Assembly (NCBI GenBank): GCA_031285815.1 | Contig: JAITVM010000259.1 | Span: 1-5,247, forward strand | Direction of reading: 5' to 3' | DNA: 5,247 nucleotides | From: Clostridiales bacterium | GTDB taxonomy: Bacteria > Bacillota > Clostridia > Lachnospirales > JAITVM01 | Shown: in pieces, positions 1 to 4,765 of the stretch | Layout: the number at the start of each line of letters is the position of its first letter | Numbering within the stretch: position 1 is the first letter of the stretch | Program-made: the position numbers and the translations under genes | The notes under the pieces: model-generated | Told to the model about the DNA's origin: nothing | Seen by the model: the letters and a program-made list of their open reading frames with translations, nothing else | The model's database searches: none

Positions 1-23
1 TGGTTAAAATCCAAATTAATCAT
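1..23 (-). CDS. rsmH: Probable start of rsmH (mraW), 16S rRNA methyltransferase; cut by window edge
   Basis: An ATG at 21-23 opens a frame reading M-I-N-L-D-F-N and then a codon beginning CA (His or Gln) before the window ends. It begins one base after the mraZ TAG stop, and an AGGG at 31-34, inside the mraZ end, lies 7 bases upstream as a ribosome site. RsmH, which N4-methylates C1402 of 16S rRNA, nearly always follows mraZ, and its N-terminus often has an aromatic residue shortly before a His and a PVLL stretch, which the visible residues allow. Seven codons cannot prove identity; the call rests mainly on synteny. The tight spacing suggests translational coupling to mraZ. Confidence 0.55.
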
Positions 24-24
24 C

Positions 25-450
25 CTATATCCCTAAATTACTCATAGCGGCAGATAAGCCGCCGTCAACCTCATCAATAAAATAGCCGGCCCAATTCTCT
101 TTGCCCCAAATTTCTGCACGGTTTGAAACGCCTATTGTGACTATATCTTTTTCAATATTTGCATAGCTGCGTAAATTTTGGGGCAAAAAAACGCGCCCCT
201 GTTTATCCACTTGTACATCTACAGCGCCGCCAAAGAAAAAACGTACAAATTTTCTTGCATTAACATCAGTTATTGGGAGTGACTTCACTTTTTCATGCAG
301 AATGCCCCATTCTCCAAGGCTATAAATAAAAAGGCATTTATCCAGCCCTTTTGTTATAATAAAATTATCGCCCAGCACTTCCCTAAATTTCGCCGGTATG
401 ATAACCCGCCCTTTAGGGTCTATACTGTGGTTATATTCCCCTAGTAACAT
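25..450 (-). CDS. mraZ: MraZ, transcriptional regulator of the dcw cluster
   Basis: A 141-residue protein, the usual MraZ length, built from two AbrB/SpoVT-like swapped-hairpin repeats at about residues 5-47 and 76-119. Each carries the family DxxxR signature: D11-PKG-R15 followed by VIIPA, and D82-KQG-R86 followed by VFLP. The N-terminus MLLGEYNHSID is typical, so the ATG at 450 is secure; a GGAG ends 5 bases upstream of it. MraZ forms ring-like oligomers that bind spaced direct repeats in its own promoter and control the division and cell-wall cluster. Here three such boxes lie directly upstream (451-480), behind a promoter at 483-511, which implies autoregulation. The next gene, probable rsmH, follows after one base. 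No anomalies are seen. Confidence 0.97.
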   Translation of the reverse strand: MLLGEYNHSIDPKGRVIIPAKFREVLGDNFIITKGLDKCLFIYSLGEWGILHEKVKSLPITDVNARKFVRFFFGGAVDVQVDKQGRVFLPQNLRSYANIEKDIVTIGVSNRAEIWGKENWAGYFIDEVDGGLSAAMSNLGI

Positions 451-480
451 TTACGCTCCACTCCGCTCCACTTGTAACCA
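451..480 (-). promoter_or_regulatory. Three MraZ-type TGG boxes at 10-bp spacing, overlapping the mraZ ribosome site
   Basis: Read on the minus strand, the 30 bases before the mraZ ATG divide into three consecutive 10-mers that each begin TGG: TGGTTACAAG, TGGAGCGGAG and TGGAGCGTAA. The last two share their first seven bases. Characterised MraZ operators consist of TGG-containing boxes repeated every 10 bp, so this is very likely the autoregulatory site. The third box also supplies the Shine-Dalgarno GGAG, 5 bases before ATG, and the first covers the predicted transcription start near 476. Bound MraZ would therefore block initiation or early elongation. Binding is inferred from the pattern, not shown. 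Confidence 0.75.
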
Positions 481-482
481 TA

Positions 483-511
483 ATTTTAACTTATCGTTAA
501 GATAATTTCAA
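483..511 (-). promoter_or_regulatory. Sigma-A-type promoter of mraZ
   Basis: On the minus strand, TTGAAA (506-511) and TAAAAT (483-488) are separated by exactly 17 bases, each differing at one or two positions from TTGACA and TATAAT. The transcription start would fall near 476, giving a leader of about 26 bases that lies inside the MraZ boxes. A strong terminator upstream (588-624) isolates this promoter from the DHH gene. The spacer contains two interleaved inverted repeats, TTATC/GATAA and TTAAC/GTTAA. Confidence 0.75.
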
Positions 512-587
512 TGTGTTTCATTAATATTTTTCAAGACAAATACTTACAAAACGTAAATACGCAAGAAAAATATACAAGAAGGCCAAT

Positions 588-624
588 AAAAAAACCAACA
601 AATGCTTAAGCATGCGCTGGTTTT
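588..624 (-). terminator. Rho-independent terminator after the DHH phosphoesterase gene
   Basis: The minus strand folds as a 15-position stem: 5' arm 610-624, TTAA loop 606-609, 3' arm 591-605. It has two G-U wobbles and a single C-U mismatch. A run of seven T residues (588-594) finishes the arm and continues past it. The stem begins 24 bases after the DHH stop codon. The plus strand has only four T residues after the stem, so it is likely to work in one direction. It separates the upstream genes from the dcw cluster. Confidence 0.9.
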
Positions 625-648
625 ACAGTCCAAGTATTATTTATATAA

Positions 649-1554
649 TTAAATATTTGTGCATTTAACAATTTCTTGTATGGCTTCGTCCGCTTCCTCA
701 TAAGGCACTTGGCAAGTGCCGACCTTTTTGTGGCCCCCCCCGCCGTATTTTAGCATTAGGCTGCCAACATCAACTTGGGAATCTTTTTTTATAACAGAAT
801 GCCCCACTGCCAAAGCGACATTTTGTTTGTTCCTGCCATCTACTACCCAAACGCTAATATTTTGCCCCGGATAGAGCGAATAGATTAAAAACCTATTTCC
901 GCTATATATTGTTTCAACACCCCTGAGGTCTGTTATTATACAATTGCCATCAATTTTCGTATATTGGTCGAGCATATCCCTAAATAATTCATTTTGGTGT
1001 TTATAGACTTCTACCCTTTCAATAACATCCGGGTCTTTTAAGATAGTATCAATGCCTTCACCACAAAGCGCCATCAACTTAGCCATTAACTGATAATTGC
1101 TTATCCGGTAATTCCTAAACCTGCCAAGGCCAGTACGTGGGTCCATTAAAAACCCAATCAATATCCAGCCATAGGGGTTAAGTATTTCACCTGTCGTTAA
1201 GTCTGCAGAATCAACCTTATCAACAAAATAAATCATATCTTTAAAATTGGGGAATGCCTTATCCCCGCCAAAATAATCATAGATAATCCTAGCGGCACTT
1301 TTTTCTATCCGGCTTTCGCCTTTAAATTTTATATTGCCTTTATTCCGCTCATTTTCACTAGAGTGGTGGTCAAACCACATCCCACAGCCTTCTATATACG
1401 GGACATTTGCCAGTATATCGTTTTCTGTGGCAACAACCTTGCCATCCTGGACATCTTTTGGGTGCACGTATTCAAAACCATCTATCAAACCTAAATTAGT
1501 TAATAAAGCGCCGCAGGCTAAACCATCAAAATCTGACCGTGTCAATAAACGCAA
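649..1554 (-). CDS. DHH-family phosphoesterase (exopolyphosphatase-like), stand-alone
   Basis: A 301-residue soluble protein of the DHH phosphoesterase superfamily. Visible motifs in order: an N-terminal RSDFDG metal-binding motif (D8, D10), FDHHSS with the namesake D62-H63-H64, an acidic VDKVDSAD motif (D112, D115, D118), and a C-terminal DHHA1-like KYGGGGHKKVGTC stretch with GGGGH at 271-275. These place two divalent metals, usually Mn2+, at a phosphoester-hydrolysing site. Relatives are often labelled exopolyphosphatase, but related DHH/DHHA1 proteins cleave oligoribonucleotides, pAp or cyclic dinucleotides, so the substrate is unknown. No PAS, GGDEF, CBS or membrane segments are present, so it is not GdpP-like. 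The start is a TTG placed 8 bases after a near-perfect ribosome site; no in-frame ATG lies close upstream. It follows the nucleotidyltransferase gene by 102 bases and ends before a strong terminator. Confidence 0.92.
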   Translation of the reverse strand: MRLLTRSDFDGLACGALLTNLGLIDGFEYVHPKDVQDGKVVATENDILANVPYIEGCGMWFDHHSSENERNKGNIKFKGESRIEKSAARIIYDYFGGDKAFPNFKDMIYFVDKVDSADLTTGEILNPYGWILIGFLMDPRTGLGRFRNYRISNYQLMAKLMALCGEGIDTILKDPDVIERVEVYKHQNELFRDMLDQYTKIDGNCIITDLRGVETIYSGNRFLIYSLYPGQNISVWVVDGRNKQNVALAVGHSVIKKDSQVDVGSLMLKYGGGGHKKVGTCQVPYEEADEAIQEIVKCTNI

Positions 1555-1562
1555 AATTAAAA

Positions 1563-1570
1563 CCTCCTTA
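1563..1570 (-). promoter_or_regulatory. Strong Shine-Dalgarno site that fixes a TTG start
   Basis: TAAGGAGG on the minus strand sits 8 bases upstream of the TTG at 1552-1554. There is no in-frame ATG nearby, and the encoded N-terminus then begins with the family's M-x-L-L-T-R-S-D-F-D-G pattern. The site is the strongest in the window and compensates for the weak start codon. Confidence 0.85.
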
Positions 1571-1607
1571 TCATTAGTGGGCTTTTATATACAGCTAGCT
1601 ACACTTG

Positions 1608-1635
1608 TTTATATATCGTTATTTTCTTCATACAA
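1608..1635 (-). promoter_or_regulatory. Weak candidate promoter ahead of the DHH gene
   Basis: TTGTAT (1630-1635) and TATAAA (1608-1613) are 16 bases apart on the minus strand within the 102-base gap between the nucleotidyltransferase and DHH genes. The -35 match is poor and the whole gap is very AT-rich, so chance is a real alternative. No terminator is visible in this gap, so read-through from upstream is equally possible. Confidence 0.25.
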
Positions 1636-1656
1636 TTTAATTATAAACCAAAATAA

Positions 1657-2571
1657 TTATAGCCCCCATAAATTTTCTGGGTACAAGCCATCTTTAACAT
1701 AATTTTTTATAGCGCCTGCAATAGCCGCCCTATCTTCTTTATATGTTACACCATACCAGTTTTCGTTACTGTAAAGTATTTTAACTTGCGCAATTTTCCT
1801 CTTAATCAGGCTATCGACTACATCAGGCAAAAAAAATTCAGCCTTAAGGCTATCTTTATTGGCGCCCAGGAACGATTTAAAACCATCTTCAAGGCTATCA
1901 AACACACTAGGCGTAAAGCCCCATGTGTTTAATGACACAATTGACCCGGGGTTAAGTGTCTGGTAATTGACATTATCGCCAGTATATTTTATTTCACCGC
2001 CAACCCTTTGGATATTTGAAAGCTCAACAATACTCTTTAAGTAACCATCGTGGCTTACTTCACAAACACCCCTGGACACATGCCCATTTTCAGATAAAGT
2101 ATTTGATAGCTTAAAGCCTACCATTCCATAATTGCATATGCCACTACTATCCTCTAAATTTTTCAAAAAGCCGGCAAGCACCTGAAACGACCCCTTACCA
2201 TAAAAGTCATCAGCGTTAATTACTGCAAACGGGGTATTAACATGCCCTCTGCAACATAAAACAGCGTGCCCTGTGCCCCAAGGCTTTACCCTGCCTGCCG
2301 GCACATCTGCCGGGTTAATGCACTCGGTAAGCTCTTGATAAACATACCCTACATCTGCTACTTTTTCAATTTTCTTGCCGATTTTATTTTTAAAACCCTG
2401 TTCTATTTCCTTTTTAATTACAAAGACAATTTTTCCAAACCCCGAATTTATTGCATCATAAATTGAGTAATCCATAATAATTTCGCCATTTGGCCCGATT
2501 GGCTCTATCTGCTTTAGCCCGCCGTACCTGCTCCCCATACCGGCGGCCATTATAATTAGCGTTGGCTTCAC
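1657..2571 (-). CDS. Sugar-phosphate-type nucleotidyltransferase, substrate unknown
   Basis: A 304-residue protein with a Rossmann-like NTP-transferase fold. The N-terminal IIMAAGMGSRYGGLKQ (residues 6-21) is the nucleotide-binding G-x-G-x-R signature followed by the conserved Lys. PWGTGHAVLC (97-106) corresponds to the substrate-selecting loop, and NADDFYG (119-125), with D121/D122, to the metal-binding region. LNTWGF (214-219) and WYGVTYKED (272-280) are later conserved patches. Such enzymes join an NTP to a sugar or other phosphate and release pyrophosphate. The fold resembles GlmU, RmlA and GalU, but this looks like a separate conserved family and the activated substrate cannot be named. 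There is no acyltransferase repeat tail. The start is GTG at 2569-2571 with GAGGGGG (2578-2584) six bases upstream. It lies 59 bases after rluB and may share its transcript. Confidence 0.88.
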   Translation of the reverse strand: MKPTLIIMAAGMGSRYGGLKQIEPIGPNGEIIMDYSIYDAINSGFGKIVFVIKKEIEQGFKNKIGKKIEKVADVGYVYQELTECINPADVPAGRVKPWGTGHAVLCCRGHVNTPFAVINADDFYGKGSFQVLAGFLKNLEDSSGICNYGMVGFKLSNTLSENGHVSRGVCEVSHDGYLKSIVELSNIQRVGGEIKYTGDNVNYQTLNPGSIVSLNTWGFTPSVFDSLEDGFKSFLGANKDSLKAEFFLPDVVDSLIKRKIAQVKILYSNENWYGVTYKEDRAAIAGAIKNYVKDGLYPENLWGL

Positions 2572-2588
2572 AACAATCCCCCTCGTCT

Positions 2589-2614
2589 GGCTATAAAGGT
2601 TTTGACTTTAAGCC
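2589..2614 (-). other. Small hairpin between rluB and the nucleotidyltransferase gene
   Basis: On the minus strand GGCTTAAAG and CTTTATAGCC can pair over nine base pairs with one bulged T, around a 7-base TCAAAAC loop. No T-run follows, so it is not a normal terminator. It ends 4 bases before the GAGGGGG ribosome site of the nucleotidyltransferase. It could be an mRNA processing or stability element, or chance. Confidence 0.35.
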
Positions 2615-2630
2615 CAATAGTTTTATTTTT

Positions 2631-3356
2631 TTAATTTTTATGGGCATCCGGCATGTTTTTCAAATAATCAACTTCATCATCTGTAAGGTAGCGGTATTTC
2701 CCAGGTTGTAGGCCCCCGAGCCCCAATTCGCCAATAGCGGCCCTTTTCAGTGTTAAAACCGGGCAATTGATTTTATCGCACATTTTTCTAATTTGCCTAT
2801 TTCGCCCTTCATAAATTTTAATTTCTACTTCCGCTTTACCATCTTTAATATTTATAATTTTTAGTTTAGCCGGACGGGTTTTATATCCATCAATTAACAA
2901 GCCGTGCTCAAATTTTTCAATATCTGCTTTGGCAGGTATGCCGTCCAGCTTAGCCAAGTATGTTTTTTTTATATTATGCTTAGGGTGTGTAAGTTTAAAT
3001 GCTAAGCCGCCGTCATTTGTAAGCAGTATAAGGCCGGAAGAGTCGTAGTCAAGCCTGCCGACAGGGTATACCCTAGTTTCTGACTTTACTAAATCAACAA
3101 CGGTTTCGCGGTTAAATTGGTCATGTGAAGATGAAATATACCCAACAGGTTTATGTAGCATCATGTAAATATACCCTGCCTTTATACTTACCCTTTCACC
3201 TTTATAGCAAACCTCATCTTTTTGTGGGTCTACTTTAATGCCTAATTCTGAAACAATTTTGCCATTCACGCTTATTTCTCTGTTTAAAATCAATAATTCA
3301 GCTTTCCTTCTGGAACATAAGCCACTTTCAGCCATATATTTCTGTAGCCTCAGCAA
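2631..3356 (-). CDS. rluB: RluB-type 23S rRNA pseudouridine synthase
   Basis: A 241-residue RsuA/RluB/E/F-family pseudouridine synthase, a usual size for the family. Residues 1-60 form the S4 RNA-binding domain (RLQKYMAESGLCSRRKAELLI). The catalytic domain follows, with GRLDYDSSGLILLTND carrying the catalytic Asp at D103, and YEGRNRQIRKM (182-192) near the end. RluB converts a uridine in helix 89-90 of 23S rRNA near the peptidyl transferase centre; RsuA (16S) is a less likely alternative because the gene neighbourhood scpB-dacF-rluB is the usual clostridial setting for RluB. The start is TTG at 3354-3356. Its AAGGGGG ribosome site (3367-3373) is 10 bases upstream, slightly far. The N-terminus aligns with family members, so no earlier start is needed. 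No good promoter is seen in the 39 bases after the dacF terminator. Confidence 0.92.
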   Translation of the reverse strand: MLRLQKYMAESGLCSRRKAELLILNREISVNGKIVSELGIKVDPQKDEVCYKGERVSIKAGYIYMMLHKPVGYISSSHDQFNRETVVDLVKSETRVYPVGRLDYDSSGLILLTNDGGLAFKLTHPKHNIKKTYLAKLDGIPAKADIEKFEHGLLIDGYKTRPAKLKIINIKDGKAEVEIKIYEGRNRQIRKMCDKINCPVLTLKRAAIGELGLGGLQPGKYRYLTDDEVDYLKNMPDAHKN

Positions 3357-3395
3357 AAAATTTTAACCCCCTTAGGCAGCAAAAATTCTAAACCA

Positions 3396-3443
3396 GCAAC
3401 AAAAACCCCTTATAAAAAATAAACTTAATGGGGTTTTCATTGC
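3396..3443 (-). terminator. Long-stem terminator or attenuator after dacF
   Basis: On the minus strand the 14-base arms 3430-3443 and 3396-3409 pair completely, including two central G-U pairs, with a CCCC/GGGG clamp at the loop end. The loop is about 20 AT-rich bases. The arm then runs into TTTTTGTT, so the U-tract forms part of the stem and a shorter CCCC-based hairpin followed by TTTTT is the likely terminating form. It starts 20 bases after the dacF stop. Only 39 bases separate it from rluB, so leakage through it may feed rluB. Confidence 0.8.
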
Positions 3444-3463
3444 TCCAGTCCTAAAAAACTATA

Positions 3464-4657
3464 TTAAAACTCAGGAAGTATGATATTTACCTCGTTCCTA
3501 GTACCGATAGAAATAAATTCGTTCAGCACACGCTCCATACATGTTTTAAGGTCATGCCGCGCCGCCTCAGCCACTGTAACTAAATCGATTTCTGTGTAAA
3601 GCTTGCCATTTATAAATACCTTTGCAACCCCTAGCTTTTGGTTCCGTAAAACCGGCGCTTTAATTGCCTGTGGCATATCAAATTTAATTGATATAGATTG
3701 AAATTCTTGTTCAGTTAACGGCAGTTCGAGGCAATCTTTATAGTACAGCCCCAATTCAGGCGTTTTGCTACGCTCTATTGCAACATTTGCAGCCGCATAT
3801 GTGTTGTCAATAACATCATAGTATTTATAATTCTTAAATCCATAATTAAGTAATTCTTTTGAGTCTATGAATTTTTGGTTTTTTCCCCTTTCACCCCAGC
3901 CGCTCTGCAAAACAACAGAAACAAGCTGCATGCCGCCACGTTTTGCCGAGCCGACGAAGCAATGCCCTGCCTTATTGGTAAACCCTGTTTTAATCCCGTT
4001 GGCACCATCTAATTCCCTTAATAGCCTGTTTTTATTATTAAATGTATAAGGCCTTTTGCTGCTACTAAAAGAAATTGAAGGGGTATTAATCAACTTCATA
4101 AATTTATCATTTTGTAGTGCATAACTAGAGATTAAAGCTAAGTCATATGAAGTTGAGTGGTGGTTCCCTGCATCCAGGCCATTAGGCGTTTCAAAAATTG
4201 TATCCTTAGTACCTATTTCTTTAGCTTTATCCGTCATCATTTTACAAAACCCTTCGACTGTGCCCCCAACATGTTCTGCTATGGCAACCGCCGCGTCGTT
4301 TGATGATTCTAGCATCAAAGCGTAAAGCAAATATTCGAGCTTAACCTCCTCGCCTTTTTGCAGGAACATTTTAACTTTTGGCGCTAAAGTAGCTTTTTGT
4401 GAAACGGTAACCATATCTTCCAGGTTAGCGTTTTCAAGTGTTATAATTGCCGTCATAATTTTGGTAGTGCTCGCCATAGCCATAGGTTCAAACGCATCTT
4501 TTTCCCATAAAATTTTACCTGTTTTGCAATCCATTAATATTGCAGATTTTGATTCAATAACTGGTATGCCTTCTTTTCCGCCTTCTTTGGCATAGGCCCT
4601 CACAACGTTGCCGATACACAGTAAAGGGCACAATAATATAAGTACAAGTTTTCGCAT
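3464..4657 (-). CDS. dacF: D-alanyl-D-alanine carboxypeptidase (penicillin-binding protein 5/DacF type)
   Basis: A 397-residue serine-type DD-carboxypeptidase that removes the terminal D-Ala from peptidoglycan pentapeptides outside the membrane. Residues 1-23 form a Sec signal peptide (MRK, hydrophobic core, cleavage probably after A-Y-A). The three penicillin-binding motifs are intact: S63-T-T-K66 with the acylated serine, S118-S-N120, and K223-T-G225. Residues from about 280 to 365 fit the all-beta PBP5 C-terminal domain. The last 30 residues (from about 366) include a possible amphipathic helix that could hold the protein to the membrane. Position after scpB supports the dacF name; in spore formers DacF tunes cortex crosslinking, but a vegetative role is equally possible. 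The ATG at 4655-4657 has AAGGAG (4665-4670) seven bases upstream. That start lies in one arm of an 11-bp inverted repeat. Confidence 0.95.
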   Translation of the reverse strand: MRKLVLILLCPLLCIGNVVRAYAKEGGKEGIPVIESKSAILMDCKTGKILWEKDAFEPMAMASTTKIMTAIITLENANLEDMVTVSQKATLAPKVKMFLQKGEEVKLEYLLYALMLESSNDAAVAIAEHVGGTVEGFCKMMTDKAKEIGTKDTIFETPNGLDAGNHHSTSYDLALISSYALQNDKFMKLINTPSISFSSSKRPYTFNNKNRLLRELDGANGIKTGFTNKAGHCFVGSAKRGGMQLVSVVLQSGWGERGKNQKFIDSKELLNYGFKNYKYYDVIDNTYAAANVAIERSKTPELGLYYKDCLELPLTEQEFQSISIKFDMPQAIKAPVLRNQKLGVAKVFINGKLYTEIDLVTVAEAARHDLKTCMERVLNEFISIGTRNEVNIILPEF

Positions 4658-4691
4658 AACTCTTCTCCTTCGTAAACTTTAGTTATGCGAA
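4651..4691 (-). promoter_or_regulatory. Perfect 11-bp inverted repeat enclosing the dacF ribosome site and start codon
   Basis: In mRNA sense, TTCGCATAACT (4681-4691) and AGTTATGCGAA (4651-4661) are exact reverse complements separated by 19 bases. The downstream arm contains the dacF ATG, codon 2 (CGA) and the first base of codon 3. The AAGGAG ribosome site lies in the loop. As RNA, the fold would bury the start codon in an 11-pair stem, suggesting translational control; as DNA, it could be an operator. The repeat is seen directly; the role is inferred. Confidence 0.65.
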
Positions 4692-4717
4692 TAGTTTATA
4701 CTCAATATATGTTTTTT

Positions 4718-4747
4718 ATTATGCCAATAATTTGCCTACACAACCAA
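4718..4747 (-). promoter_or_regulatory. Candidate promoter for dacF
   Basis: TTGGTT (4742-4747) and CATAAT (4718-4723) are 18 bases apart on the minus strand. The -10 differs from TATAAT at one base; the -35 is weak. Initiation near 4711 would give a leader of about 54 bases that contains the entire start-codon hairpin. No terminator follows scpB, so read-through from scpB is also likely. Sporulation sigma sites were looked for but no convincing match was found. Confidence 0.35.
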
Positions 4748-4750
4748 TAA
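4724..4750. repeat. Pair of 7-bp direct repeats exactly 20 bp apart upstream of dacF
   Basis: CCAATAA occurs at 4724-4730 and 4744-4750 (TTATTGG on the minus strand), with centres two helical turns apart and overlapping the candidate dacF promoter elements. Such same-face spacing would suit a dimeric regulator, but a 7-mer in AT-rich DNA can recur by chance. Confidence 0.3.
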
Positions 4751-4765
4751 ATGTAAAGCTATTTG

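Noticed and set aside
541..559. Imperfect inverted repeat TACTTAC / GTAAATA between the terminator and the mraZ promoter
   Set aside because: Seven pairs with one wobble in very AT-rich DNA, 30 bases upstream of the -35, with no T-run; not distinguishable from chance.
649..1554. Frameshift or pseudogene in the DHH gene because it lacks an ATG
   Set aside because: A strong ribosome site 8 bases before a TTG, a family-typical N-terminus and all metal-binding motifs indicate an intact gene.
1593..1600. AGCTAGCT palindrome upstream of the DHH gene
   Set aside because: Only 8 bp are symmetric and the flanks do not extend the symmetry; too short to call an operator.
1334..1702. Plus-strand open frame of 122 codons
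   Set aside because: It overlaps the DHH and nucleotidyltransferase genes on the opposite strand, has no recognisable domain and is explained as a shadow of real coding sequence. The same applies to plus-strand frames at 2266-2466 and 3867-4049.
4700..4730. Sporulation sigma-factor (E, F or G) promoter for dacF
   Set aside because: CATATATT resembles a sigma-E -10, but the -35 match at proper spacing is poor, and no GnATA/CATnnTA pair has correct spacing for sigma F or G.
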